Origin: JAICMB01 sp035295125
Lineage (GTDB): Bacteria > Acidobacteriota > Terriglobia > Bryobacterales > Bryobacteraceae
NCBI GenBank assembly: GCA_035295125.1
Contig: DATGJP010000121.1
Coordinates: 28,233-92,232 of the forward strand
Reading direction: 5' to 3'
Length of the DNA stretch: 64,000 bases
The notes under the pieces were generated by a model. That model did no database searches. It worked only from the letters and a program-made list of their open reading frames with translations, and had not been told where the DNA came from. Of the stretch, positions 9,681 through 18,434 are shown in pieces; within the stretch, counting starts at the first letter, position 1, and each line of letters starts with the position of its first letter. The position numbers and the translations under genes are program-made.

Positions 9681-11039
9681 CTATTGCTCGACGGACGTTT
9701 CTGCAGCCGATCCGCTGGCCTCTTTGACATGGAACGCGAACCAGTACAAGGGAAGACCGGTCAGAATCAGGCCGATTCCGTATAACGCTTGCATCGGTTC
9801 ATTGGCGATCGTTATGGCTACTATGAATCCGGCAGCGGCGACGAACAGGATCGGGACGAAGGGATATGCCGGCACTCGATATGGTCTGTCGAGGTTTGCC
9901 TCACGCCGGCGGAGAACGATAACAGCGAACACGGCGATACCGTAAAAGATCCAGGCCGTAAAAACGACGTATGTGAACAGTTGCTGGAAAGAACCCGCCA
10001 GGGCCAGTATCATCGACCAGATTCCTTGTACAACGATAGCGACGTTCGGGGCTTGTGATCCTGCGCTCAGTCGTCCGAACGATCGGAAAAACAATCCATC
10101 CCGCGCCATCGCGAAGTACACACGGGGTCCCGTGAGTGTCATTCCGTTAATCGAACCGAGAATAGAGACCACAATCAAACAGGTCACCAGGTTGGTTGCC
10201 GGTCCCCCATACGCGGCACCGACAGCTGTTGCCGCTGCGCGGTCCGTCGCTTGCAACTGAGCCGGGCTCAGCACGTGATAGTACGAAATGTTCGCGACCA
10301 GGTAGATCCCTGCCAGCGCCAGCGCTCCCCATGAGAGACTTCGCGGCAGGTCCCGTCGCGGATTACGAAACTCCGCCGCCGTGAACGACACGACGTGCCA
10401 CCCTTCGTACGCCCAGAGAACCGCAACCAGAGCGGCCCCAATGCCTAGTATCATCGGCGGACCAGCCACTGGAGCCTGCGCTGATGAGGCTTTCGCTGTT
10501 CCTCCAGCGCTCAGCAGCATAATGACGAGTAAAGCTATGCCGCCGCCTTTGCAGCACGTAACGATGTTTTGAACCAGCTTGCCGGATTGCAAACCAAACA
10601 GGTTCACGACAGTCATCAGAAGAATCGCTGCTGCAGATGCGAGTTTCTGCCCGGCGGGAGACAATCCCAGCAATTGGGAGAGATACAGTCCGAATGCGAC
10701 TGCGAGCGTCGCGATGCTTCCGCTGTGGATCAGCGTTAACAGCCCCCAACCGTAAAGAAACGCAACAGGCCGCCCGTACGCCGCGCGCAGATACACGTAC
10801 AATCCTCCCGCGCCTGGATACGCCGCCCCGAGTTCGGCCAGGCTCAACGCTCCGAACAGGGTCAGGAGTCCGCCGGCCAGCCAGATCAGCATTACCATTG
10901 GCGGCGATGGAATCTGACGCGCGATATTTCCGGGCACGAGGTAAATACCCGATCCGATTACCGTGCCGACTACAATGGCAACGCCGTCCCAGAACGAAAG
11001 CGCGGCTGACAAGCCGGTGTTTTTAGTTATGGCGCCCAT
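9681..11039 (-). CDS. APC-superfamily amino acid permease
   Basis: 452 residues with about twelve hydrophobic segments. The N-terminus has the family signature WDGVAIVVGTVIGSGIYLVPG (TM1 with the G-S-G-I substrate loop) near residues 15-35, as in LAT-type amino acid/polyamine/organocation transporters. TM6 has VLWAYEGWHVVSFTAAE. It sits in the inner membrane and imports or exchanges amino acids. It is the first intact gene of a minus-strand run, with spacers of 10 and 12 bases to the racemase and the serine hydrolase/dipeptidase. A longer frame to 11117 is open but overlaps unrelated sequence, so ATG 11039 is preferred. Confidence 0.9.
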   Translation of the reverse strand: MGAITKNTGLSAALSFWDGVAIVVGTVIGSGIYLVPGNIARQIPSPPMVMLIWLAGGLLTLFGALSLAELGAAYPGAGGLYVYLRAAYGRPVAFLYGWGLLTLIHSGSIATLAVAFGLYLSQLLGLSPAGQKLASAAAILLMTVVNLFGLQSGKLVQNIVTCCKGGGIALLVIMLLSAGGTAKASSAQAPVAGPPMILGIGAALVAVLWAYEGWHVVSFTAAEFRNPRRDLPRSLSWGALALAGIYLVANISYYHVLSPAQLQATDRAAATAVGAAYGGPATNLVTCLIVVSILGSINGMTLTGPRVYFAMARDGLFFRSFGRLSAGSQAPNVAIVVQGIWSMILALAGSFQQLFTYVVFTAWIFYGIAVFAVIVLRRREANLDRPYRVPAYPFVPILFVAAAGFIVAITIANEPMQALYGIGLILTGLPLYWFAFHVKEASGSAAETSVEQ

Positions 11040-11043
11040 GCGT

Positions 11044-11385
11044 TCATTCCGTGTACCAGCGGTAACTGTTGCGCTGTTTCTCTTCGGCTTTGCGCAGCAT
11101 CTCCAGCGCGGGCTCACGGCGGGAATTCACGCAGGCCGGCAGCCGAATGCTTGAAAGTGCGATGACAAGATCGTCGTGTGGAATGTGCAACATTTGTTGA
11201 GGCACTGTGTGATAGATCTGAAAGGGCACTAACGCATTCCCAATCTTTGGACTCTTCAGGATAACAATACGTGCAACATGTGTTGCAGTCAGGTCCTCGC
11301 CGAACCCGCATGGACGTCCGAGGGCAGGACGTCCTGCGCAGAACATATTGGAACATCGGTCGAGAAGTTTGTGCAGTAGTGACAC
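11044..11385 (-). pseudogene. Possible C-terminal remnant of an unknown protein
   Basis: A minus-strand frame ends four bases before the permease start and reads like protein over its last 75 or so residues (ILKSPKIGNALVPFQIYHTV, then LRKAEEKQRNSYRWYTE). Upstream it runs straight into the dispersed hairpin repeat at 11386-11447, and no start is evident. A truncated gene cut by the repeat is the simplest view. I do not recognise the family. Confidence 0.35.
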
Positions 11386-11447
11386 GGTGGCGCAGGCGGT
11401 TTCGCCTGCGCATGCCGCTCTCAAAGACTTCTGCCAGGGGCTGCTGG
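11386..11447. repeat. Dispersed hairpin repeat copy
   Basis: Contains the palindrome built on GCAGGCGGTTTCGCCTGC, followed by the shared module CTCTCAAAGACTTCTGCCA and GGGGCTGCT. It has the same order of parts as the copies at 15923, 27847 and 54729. Confidence 0.75.
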
Positions 11448-11554
11448 TGCTCCTACTAGCGACCTGAAGGTTAGTGCAATCCAAGGCCGACGTACAACAG
11501 TCGTCCGTTGGCCATCGCCATATCCGTCCGCCCGGTTCGTATAATGCAGGATTG

Positions 11555-12124
11555 ATGGACAAAACGAGATCCTTGCCCCCCGCCGATTTGAGCGGCACAA
11601 AAGACGTTTTGAGAGCTGCGCTGTTCGCCGCCGAGAGGCACGCACGACAGAAACGCAAGGGCGCTGCCGCCGAACCATATATCAACCACTTGCTTGAGGT
11701 CGCTGATCTGGTTGCATCTGCATTGACGGAACCGGACACGAACCTCTTGATGGCCGCATTGCTCCATGATGTTGTCGAGGACGTGGGCGTTACGAAAGCC
11801 GAGGTAGCGGACCTTTTCGGCTCCGATGTGGCCGAGCTTGTAGCTGAAGTGACCGACGACAAGTCGCTGCCGAAAGCCGAACGGAAACGACTTCAGATCG
11901 TCAATGCTCCAAAGAAGTCCATCCGGGCACAAGCGATCAAGGTGGCCGACAAGATCTCGAACCTCAGGGCGATTTTGAACAGCCCGCCCGAAGATTGGAG
12001 TGCCGAGCGGAAGAAGGAGTATTTCGATTGGGCTAAGCAGGTTGTTGACGGCTTGCCAAGCCCCCCGCCCACTTTGAAGACGGAATTTGAAAAGACGTAC
12101 AGCCGATTTGGTTCAACAACTTAG
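11555..12124 (+). CDS. Stand-alone alarmone-type HD hydrolase (MESH1/SpoT-HD-like)
   Basis: 189 residues forming a single HD domain with the order seen in the hydrolase half of RelA/SpoT and in small alarmone hydrolases: NHLLEVA (H45), the HD pair in LLHDVVED (H71, D72, with E75/D76), and KVADKISNLRAI (D132, N136). Known members remove pyrophosphate from (p)ppGpp using Mn2+, and some act on NADPH. There is no synthetase, TGS or ACT domain, so a hydrolase-only role is expected. ATG 11555 is preferred to the open upstream codons because the family begins about here. It has no obvious operon partner. Confidence 0.85.
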   Translation: MDKTRSLPPADLSGTKDVLRAALFAAERHARQKRKGAAAEPYINHLLEVADLVASALTEPDTNLLMAALLHDVVEDVGVTKAEVADLFGSDVAELVAEVTDDKSLPKAERKRLQIVNAPKKSIRAQAIKVADKISNLRAILNSPPEDWSAERKKEYFDWAKQVVDGLPSPPPTLKTEFEKTYSRFGSTT

Positions 12125-12277
12125 GTCGACAACGCATACTCGTCACGCCGCTTGATGAAGCCGGAACAACCTCCGCCGGATTGTCGGCCGTTCCATTCTC
12201 ACCGGTACAACCCCATTCCTGACCCTACATTTTGCCCGTTTCGCTCACGTTGAGAGCAGGTAGGCAAAGGAGGAAGA

Positions 12278-12544
12278 ATGCCTGGTATAGAAATCATTGT
12301 CATCGACGGTTCAGACAGCGGGGCCGCGGTTCGCCTGGTGTCCGGATTGGGAAACCAACCTTCAGGCCGCACCAACCGCTTCTTCGGCCCCGTTATTGAG
12401 GCGGCCCGGCTTCTTGTCCCATGTTTTTGGGTACTCGTGTGTGTGGCGGATGGCGTTTGCGCTTCAGAAGCGGGCGACGCGCTGGCGCTCAGGAATGCTC
12501 GCCGCCGATGTGCAATTTGCCATTTCCTAGAAAACGCCCGATGA
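12278..12544 (+). CDS. Doubtful small ORF with strong ribosome site
   Basis: AAAGGAGGAAGA stands directly before ATG 12278, which is the main reason to list it. The 88-residue product begins MPGIEIIVIDGSDSGA, resembles nothing I know, and overlaps the 3' end of the opposing NrsF-like gene by 56 bases. The surrounding gap 12125-12488 shows no other gene. It may be a remnant with its 5' end intact and the rest lost. Confidence 0.25.
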   Translation: MPGIEIIVIDGSDSGAAVRLVSGLGNQPSGRTNRFFGPVIEAARLLVPCFWVLVCVADGVCASEAGDALALRNARRRCAICHFLENAR

Positions 12545-13211
12545 GCGCTCCTAAGATCACGGTGGTAAGGATTGCTGCTCCGTGCGCTCCTAGCGCATGC
12601 CACGGTGTCGATATTGGGCATGCAATGCGCCAAGCGGAATTGATCGCGAGACCAGCGCCTGCGCCATATAGGGCGCCGGCCATAGTGGGGCGTGTCGCGA
12701 GCGAGTTGCGAAACAGCCGGCTGAAGAGCAAAACAAGGATTCCCCCGGCTACTGTGCTGCCAATCCCACAGGCTAAGCCCATGATCCAAGGCGAGTCACG
12801 TAGCAGTAGTGAAACACGCGGTGGTAGCAAGCCAGGAAGGGGACCGGTCGGACTTGTCGAGAAGGTTGACAAGGTGACCGCTACAACAACGAGAGATGCC
12901 CCGACGGCCGCGGAATAGACCACCTGCCTCGGCAGCCTGGCAGCCGGTGTGCTTTCATGCGCGGCGATCCAGATGAGCGCAATCGCGAACAGGAATTGCG
13001 CCGCGGAGGCACCCCACGTCAAGAGTGGCCCTAAAATCCCTGAGTCTCCACGGGGGCCAATAGCCACCAGAATCGCCGACGAAACCAGAAGAGCGAGTGG
13101 AACCATTCGCAACGCCAGGTGGAGTGGTCGCGGCGAAGGTCTGACGGGTGCGAGATCCTGAGCGATTGCCCGCATCAGCGCTTCCGGCGGCTTAGGTAAT
13201 GGATCCATCAT
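12489..13211 (-). CDS. NrsF-like (DUF1109) anti-sigma membrane protein
   Basis: 240 residues with a short cytosolic N-terminus (LMRAIAQDLAPVRPSPRP) followed by six hydrophobic segments, the layout of NrsF/DUF1109 proteins. These hold an ECF sigma factor at the inner membrane until a stress signal arrives. Its ATG overlaps the stop of the sigma gene (ATGA, 13208-13211), so the two are translated together. ATG 13208 is an alternative start one codon on. The partnership is inferred from the overlap and the known sigma/NrsF pairing. Confidence 0.8.
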   Translation of the reverse strand: MMDPLPKPPEALMRAIAQDLAPVRPSPRPLHLALRMVPLALLVSSAILVAIGPRGDSGILGPLLTWGASAAQFLFAIALIWIAAHESTPAARLPRQVVYSAAVGASLVVVAVTLSTFSTSPTGPLPGLLPPRVSLLLRDSPWIMGLACGIGSTVAGGILVLLFSRLFRNSLATRPTMAGALYGAGAGLAINSAWRIACPISTPWHALGAHGAAILTTVILGALIGRFLGNGKLHIGGEHS

Positions 13212-13762
13212 GCACGAGCCTTCTGGAGACCGTTGAGGGCGACGCGCAGATCTGCCATTCCTCGACTGGCACGTGCCCGCGCGGCCGCGGCGGTAATGCC
13301 CAACATCCCGCCAATCTCCTCAAAACTGAGCCCCCATTCATGGTGCAGCAGCAACGCTTCCATTTGATCCGGCGATAAATGAGCGATACATCTCCGGATC
13401 TCGTCCTGGGAGCCGAGCCTGTCTGCTTCCGGAGGCACCGGGAAGTCAGGCAAGTCCTCGCGCGTTTCGTGAACCCTTGCCCATCGGCGGGCCGCGCGCC
13501 GGTTCATTAGAAATACATTCCGCGCCAAACCGAAGACCCAGGGTTTAACCGCATACGCGAGGTTGTATGCAGCTCTCGACCGGTGCATTTGAAGAAACGT
13601 TTCCTGAAGCAGGTCATCGGCGATTTCGGAGCCGCCTGCCAAATGCGCCAGATACCGGCGCACTCCCGGCGCGAGCCGCGCGTAGATCTCCTGAAATGCT
13701 TCGAGTGATCCGCCCTGATAACGGATCATCAGGGCGCGAAGTTCCTCGTCTCCTTCGCTCAC
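13208..13762 (-). CDS. ECF-family RNA polymerase sigma factor
   Basis: 184 residues. Region 2 covers LEAFQEIYARLAPGVRRYL through DDLLQETFLQMHRSRAAY and AVKPWVFGLARNVFLM. Region 4 covers HLSPDQMEALLLHHEWGLSF and EEIGGMLGITAAAARARASR, a typical sigma-70 helix-turn-helix. The likely start is GTG 13762, with AAAGAGG five bases upstream; the open frame extends to 13894 but that part looks non-coding. It is co-translated with the NrsF-like protein, and the divergent exported gene at 13918 is a candidate target. Such factors usually drive their own operon. Confidence 0.9.
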   Translation of the reverse strand: MSEGDEELRALMIRYQGGSLEAFQEIYARLAPGVRRYLAHLAGGSEIADDLLQETFLQMHRSRAAYNLAYAVKPWVFGLARNVFLMNRRAARRWARVHETREDLPDFPVPPEADRLGSQDEIRRCIAHLSPDQMEALLLHHEWGLSFEEIGGMLGITAAAARARASRGMADLRVALNGLQKARA

Positions 13763-13917
13763 ACTAACCTCTTTGCCGCGGGAGGCATCTTTGTGACCGG
13801 TCTTAAGCAAAAAATCGGTCACTCGCAATCGTGTCACAGGTCGGGCGCTGGGGGCAAATATCAGACAGGCGAGCAAAAGGTCGCCCGCAACCAAACCAAA
13901 CTGAATCGAGGTAATCC

Positions 13918-14334
13918 ATGAAACTACTGTTCCCCCTCCTTATGTCTATGTTTCCGGTGGCAACTGTGCTGGCGCAAACCCAGCCGCCCTCACCCCAGCA
14001 GCCGCCGGGCATGCCGTCGCCTAAGACAACTGAAGTAATGGTCATTTTGACTGCCAAGCAGGGAGTGACCCGTCAGCAGATCATGAACGTCATGCCGGAC
14101 GAGATCCGCGCGACGGTGAGGCTCTATCTCGAAGGTAGGATTCGCCAGTGGTACTCAAGGGGCGACGGCCGTGGCGTGATTCTTTTCCTTGACGTGAAGA
14201 CCGCTGAGGAAGCCCATGCCGTCATGGATACACTGCCGTTGTCGAAAGAGAACCTGATGGACCACGAGTACGTTCCAGTCGGTCCCCTTATGCCGCTGAC
14301 TGCCTTGATTGGCAGTGGACCCGCTCGACAATAG
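13918..14334 (+). CDS. Exported small protein, muconolactone-isomerase-like fold
   Basis: 138 residues with a signal peptide (MKLLFPLLMSMFPVATVLAQ), a Pro-rich spacer, then about 90 residues with TTEVMVILTAKQGVTRQQI, GRIRQWYSRGDGRGVIL and FLDVKTAEEAHAVMDTLPLS. The pattern of two strands, a W-Y segment and 'aeeA...l..LPl' recalls muconolactone isomerase/YCII-like ferredoxin folds, but no enzyme is implied. GAGG is seven bases before the ATG. It is divergent from the ECF sigma gene, with a 155-bp shared intergenic region, and followed closely by a membrane protein gene. Confidence 0.7.
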   Translation: MKLLFPLLMSMFPVATVLAQTQPPSPQQPPGMPSPKTTEVMVILTAKQGVTRQQIMNVMPDEIRATVRLYLEGRIRQWYSRGDGRGVILFLDVKTAEEAHAVMDTLPLSKENLMDHEYVPVGPLMPLTALIGSGPARQ

Positions 14335-14359
14335 CGGAAACCGCCGCGCGAAAGGATCA

Positions 14360-14917
14360 ATGATGCCTTCTGCAGCTTTGTTCGCAATCAGTGTAGCGTT
14401 CGGCTTGGCCGTTTGGGGAATAATCGCGTGGCATTACATTTGGCCAGCGCTAAGAGAGCGCCCCAGCCCCGAGACCGTGAAGCCCATCCTACTGCTGCAT
14501 GGGTTCAGGTTCCTCGGATTGGCATTTGTAATACCGGGTGTTGTGTCTCCAGAGTTACCTACCGCATTTGCCAGGCCAGTAGCTTACGGTGATCTCATCA
14601 CCGCCATCCTGGCGTTGCTTGCCCTGGCTACCCTGGGAATCCGTGCAGGGACAGTCGTGACCTGGGCTTTCAATATCTTCGGGACGGCGGACTTGGTCTT
14701 TGCTTTTTACCTGGGAGGCCGCGTTTCGCTTCCAAATAGCACAGGCTTGTTAGGAGCCGGCTATTTTATCCTGGCCGCCTATGTGCCACTTCTTTTCGTA
14801 ACGCATGGCTTGATGTTTCGAATACTGCTGCGAACGAAGGCCGTCGCACCTCCCGCAGCAACACGGTTTTGGCAAAGTGAAAAGCAGGTGCGGGTCGAAA
14901 GGATTGAGCCGCTGTGA
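14360..14917 (+). CDS. Small integral membrane protein
   Basis: 185 residues with five or six hydrophobic segments (ALFAISVAFGLAVWGIIAWH, LITAILALLALATLGIRAGT, LLGAGYFILAAYVPLLFVTH). AAAGGA lies just before ATG 14360; ATG 14363 is one codon further. It begins 25 bases after the exported protein gene, probably in one transcript. The family is not recognised and no catalytic or transport motif is visible. Confidence 0.7.
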   Translation: MMPSAALFAISVAFGLAVWGIIAWHYIWPALRERPSPETVKPILLLHGFRFLGLAFVIPGVVSPELPTAFARPVAYGDLITAILALLALATLGIRAGTVVTWAFNIFGTADLVFAFYLGGRVSLPNSTGLLGAGYFILAAYVPLLFVTHGLMFRILLRTKAVAPPAATRFWQSEKQVRVERIEPL

Positions 14918-15570
14918 TTTTTCGCAAAATTGACCTGGTAGCAACGCGGATCAGTCGATCGATCCCTGCAGTACGAGGGTCCGCGGTTCAAAGGCACATG
15001 CTCCAGCGTGACCCATGACATCCACCGGATGTGCGCTCGCAGAGGTCTCCAGCCCGTACTGTGTGCTGGTTTAGCGTGGGAGGCTTGGCCCACAGGGCCG
15101 GGAAGATCGCCGGCTGGCTGTCCGCGTTCTTCCCGGCCAGACTGCCTCCCATCAACCATCCGCAACCCTTCTCAGAGGATTGTGGTGCGCCTGTCAGGAG
15201 CCGATCTGAGCTTTGTTATCGGCGATGGGCGCGCCTGTTTTTACTGGATCTGAGCGACCAGCAACGTCTGGTTACCTTGCGGATCCTGCGACAAACTCTT
15301 TGTTAACCGATCTGATATTTCGGACTCGCTGATAGTTCAAAGAGCCCGGCCCAAATTCTCTCACCGACTGATTTTCGGGGCGCGCACTAAGAGCGGGTTC
15401 ACACGCATTCGCGCGAGAAACTGTTCAAATGGCTTCAGGGCTCGGAGACTTCGGAATGCCCGTTTGCGAATCTGCCAAAGCGCGTGCAGGCCCATGGTGC
15501 GAAGGCCTCACGGCAGAGAAGGTGAAGGACTGCGTGGGTCGAAACGAGGGCGATGCACCCTTCCGGGTCT
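14918..15570. other. Gap without recognisable gene
   Basis: About 650 bases. Open frames here are short, lack ribosome sites and read as random protein. No palindrome of the dispersed family was seen. A GGTTCAAA stretch near 14989 is not part of a tRNA. Confidence 0.5.
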
Positions 15571-15801
15571 TCAGGATAATTCGCGTAATGAATCAGTATG
15601 GGCGCTACACCCCCGCCCGCTTTCTTGTTGTGCCCGTAACTCTGAGCGCTTGCAGTTGATCATCAAAGCTTCCAGCGCCCAGAACATCAACCGCTTATCA
15701 GGAGTCTGAGCGTCACCGACCCACAACTCTGAAACCTCGCCGCTGTTGCCGTTATGACTTATCACCCAACCCGTGCGCCACAACTCTATGCTATTTGACA
15801 T
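15571..15801 (-). CDS. Small protein of unknown function
   Basis: 76 residues beginning MSNSIELWRTGWVISHN, with GEVSELWVGDAQTPDKRLM and then a helix (FWALEALMINCKRSELRAQQ). AGAGGGAAAG sits eight to nine bases before the ATG and supports translation. The C-terminal 15 residues look less protein-like, so the end may be altered. No family recognised. Confidence 0.45.
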   Translation of the reverse strand: MSNSIELWRTGWVISHNGNSGEVSELWVGDAQTPDKRLMFWALEALMINCKRSELRAQQESGRGCSAHTDSLRELS

Positions 15802-15922
15802 GCTGCTTTCCCTCTAAAACGTTTTCTTTGTAACTAAAGAATCTATTCGCTCGGCAGCATCGTGTGATTGAAAGTCTGGGCCTGTGACCCTGCGCGTCTT
15901 TCGAGTACCGTGATCGATGTCT

Positions 15923-16009
15923 GCCCCACCTTGGCTCGCAACCTAAAGGTGGCTCAGGCGGTTTCGCCTGCGCATGCCGCTCTGAAAGACTTCTGCCACG
16001 GACTGCTAG
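15923..16009. repeat. Dispersed hairpin repeat copy
   Basis: Begins with CCACCTTGGCTCGCAACCT, then the CAGGCGGTTTCGCCTG palindrome and CTCTGAAAGACTTCTGCCAC. It lies in the gap 15802-16170, which holds nothing else I can support. Confidence 0.75.
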
Positions 16010-16170
16010 ATTTTAGCGGGTGTGGCACGCGTCGCCGGCGTGCACTTATAAACAGCGTCACGATTTTCTCATTGTTCCTTCCCTGATTGACAATTGTATA
16101 AGGATGTACATTTGACGGAATCACGTCCCGCGCGCTCATCAGCCGCGACGACGTGTTTCGGAAGCCTGAA

Positions 16171-16554
16171 ATGTTCAAAGAAACCCATCCGATTCTCGGC
16201 ACGCGAAATGTCCAAAGAGCGATTGAGTTCTATACCCAGCAGCTTGGCTTCAAGGTGGCCTTTGGAGACACCGCGGATCCCCAAGGCTACGTCGGATTTC
16301 GCCGTGACGCGGTCGAGCTCCATATGCAATTTCAGTTCGATTACGAAATGAGCACGATCCGCGTGCGGTTTCTGGTAGAGGACCCAGACGCGCTCTTCAA
16401 CGAATACCGCCAACGTGGCGTTGAGTGCACTCCAAACAGCGTTGACAATACGTCGTGGGGGACGCGCGAATTTGCTCTTTACGACTTAGATCGCAACGCA
16501 CTGACATTCTACCGAGATCTGACAAATACGGAGAAGAAGCGACAGTCTTCATAG
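16171..16554 (+). CDS. VOC-family (glyoxalase/bleomycin-resistance-like) protein
   Basis: 127 residues. The beta-alpha-beta-beta-beta units of the vicinal oxygen chelate fold are visible: THPILGTRNVQRAIEFYTQQ, LGFKVAFGD, then RFLVEDPDALFNEYRQRGVE, REFALYDLDRNALTFYRDL. The family includes glyoxalases, dioxygenases and antibiotic-binding proteins, and the substrate cannot be told here. ATG 16171 begins at the conserved strand; the frame opens at 16153 but neither has a clear ribosome site. It stands alone. Confidence 0.8.
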   Translation: MFKETHPILGTRNVQRAIEFYTQQLGFKVAFGDTADPQGYVGFRRDAVELHMQFQFDYEMSTIRVRFLVEDPDALFNEYRQRGVECTPNSVDNTSWGTREFALYDLDRNALTFYRDLTNTEKKRQSS

Positions 16555-16912
16555 TTTGGAGAGCGAGTGCGCATATTTGCCATCCGCGTCGGTGCTCCGA
16601 ACTTGATTCTCGTCAATGGCCGGGTCTTCAGGTAATGCAGTCCATCGGCGAAGATCAACTGCGTTTCAACAACAAGAATCAAACTCATTTCAAGGACTCA
16701 GCCGCGAGTTTAAGCCGGTCAAGTTTCTACAGATCTGAGCAGCTCGAACATGCGACTGGCTCGGCTTTGCCCGCATTGACACCTCCTGGTGATCAACACT
16801 TCTCGGCCAAACTCGCTCTTCTCGGAAATTCGCGTGAGTTTGAGCGCGAGATGACTGCCACGGCCGCTCACCTGCCAACTATAGAAGTAAACTGAGTGCT
16901 GGAGACATCACC
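16555..16912. other. Gap without recognisable gene
   Basis: About 360 bases between the VOC gene and the oxidoreductase. The open frames here overlap each other, have no ribosome site and no protein-like composition. No repeat of the dispersed family is present. Confidence 0.5.
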
Positions 16913-18244
16913 ATGGCTTCCCTTTTTCCCCGCCGCCGATTCCTGCAAGCTGCTGCGGCTGGCAGTCTCTTAGCGACCCGGCTCGAAGCGGACGTCCCTT
17001 CCGGTCAGTCGAACGCCGCACCATCCGAGCGCGTTCGTTTCGGAATCATCGGAATCGGTATGCAGGGCTCCGGCCTGCTACGCACAGCCATCAACCTGCC
17101 TGGAGTGGAATGCGTCGGCGCGGCCGATCTTTGGGACGGCCGTCACACGCTCGCCAAAGAGATCACCGGCAACTCCAGCCTGCCCACCACCCGCCGCTAC
17201 CAGGAACTCCTTGACCGCAAAGACATCGACTGTATTGTCGCCGCGGTGCCCGACCACTGGCACCGGCGCGTGGTGGTGGATGCGTGCAAAGCGGGCAAGG
17301 ATATCTATTGCGAGAAGCCCATGTCACACACCATTGCCGACGGGTTCGCCATGGTGGAGGCCGCCCACGACAATAAGCGCGTGGTCCAAATTGGCTCGCA
17401 GCGCGTGAGTTCGGTGCTCTGTGCCAAGGCACGCCAACTCTATCAGGAAGGCGCCATCGGCAACGTGGAATTCGTCGAACTCACCATGGGACGCAACGAT
17501 CCCAATGGCGCCTGGGTCTATCCTCCTCCCGATGTTACGCCGCAGACGCTCGATTGGGACACCTGGCTCAATGATGCCCCCAAGATTCCCTTCGACCCCG
17601 TGCGTTTCGCACGCTGGCGTTGTTGGCGCGAATACGGCACCGGCGTGGGCGGGGACCTGATGGTACACCTGCTCAGCGGCATGCTCTTCACGCTCGGTTG
17701 GAACGAGCCGCCCCGATCCGCCGCAGCGCTCGGCGGCATTTTCCGCTTCAATGATGGGCGCAACATGCCTGACGTGCACCTCGTGCTGTTCGACTACCAC
17801 GGCGTACCGGTCTACGTGCGGCTCGATCTGTGCTCGCAGAGTCCTGAAATGGCGCGTTTCTATGGTCCCAAGGGCGTTCTGGAAGCGAGCGGCGGCGAAC
17901 TGCGCCACATTCCGCAATCCGGCTTGGACACCGCGCCCAGCTATTACTCCGGCGGATTCCCGTCAAAGATGCGTGAGCAATATGTGCGCAACTGGCGCGC
18001 CGAACACGTCATTCCGCCCGGCAAAGAGGCGCTGCACCAGACCGCGGTATTCCAGTCCGACGACTGGGACGACCTCCGTCCTCACATGTGGAACTTCTTC
18101 GAGGCGGTGAAGACTCGCGGCAACGTCGCTGAAGATGCTGTGTTCGGAAATCACGCCGCGATCGCCTGCCACATGGCGAACGAATCGTATTTCCGCAAAG
18201 CGCCGGTTTATTGGGAAAGCGCCTCGCATAACGTCCGCGCCTAA
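16913..18244 (+). CDS. Tat-exported Gfo/Idh/MocA-family oxidoreductase
   Basis: 443 residues. PRRRFLQAAAAGSLLATRL at residues 6-24 is a twin-arginine signal, so the protein is exported folded. The nucleotide-binding motif is FGIIGIGMQGSG (about residues 43-54), followed by VAAVPDHWH and CEKPMSH, the EKP motif of the family. The C-terminal half is the alpha/beta substrate domain (WDTWLNDAPKIPFDP, LSGMLFTLGWNEPP), a variant common in exported Acidobacteriota and Planctomycetota members. These act on sugars or sugar derivatives with tightly held NAD(P). Substrate unknown; no operon partner is obvious. Confidence 0.88.
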   Translation: MASLFPRRRFLQAAAAGSLLATRLEADVPSGQSNAAPSERVRFGIIGIGMQGSGLLRTAINLPGVECVGAADLWDGRHTLAKEITGNSSLPTTRRYQELLDRKDIDCIVAAVPDHWHRRVVVDACKAGKDIYCEKPMSHTIADGFAMVEAAHDNKRVVQIGSQRVSSVLCAKARQLYQEGAIGNVEFVELTMGRNDPNGAWVYPPPDVTPQTLDWDTWLNDAPKIPFDPVRFARWRCWREYGTGVGGDLMVHLLSGMLFTLGWNEPPRSAAALGGIFRFNDGRNMPDVHLVLFDYHGVPVYVRLDLCSQSPEMARFYGPKGVLEASGGELRHIPQSGLDTAPSYYSGGFPSKMREQYVRNWRAEHVIPPGKEALHQTAVFQSDDWDDLRPHMWNFFEAVKTRGNVAEDAVFGNHAAIACHMANESYFRKAPVYWESASHNVRA

Positions 18245-18434
18245 ATGGGGCAGTTCCCCGAGATTGCGGCTCCGTGCCCCTCGGACGAAGCCTGCTTGCT
18301 AAGAAATGAACGTCGCTGCTCGAGAAAGCTCCGTTTCCGTTTCGTTCTGGGAATCTGAGTCCGGTCCTTTCAGGCGCACGACTAGTAAACTGCCAGTTGT
18401 GGTCCGGAGTTGCAAGCAAACTAAACTGAAGCAA

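Noticed and set aside
12199..12789. 196-codon minus-strand frame overlapping the NrsF-like gene
   Set aside because: It is another frame of the NrsF region with Arg/Ser/Pro-rich, motif-free sequence.
14975..14995. Possible tRNA T-arm (GGTTCAAA)
   Set aside because: No acceptor, D or anticodon stems can be drawn around it.
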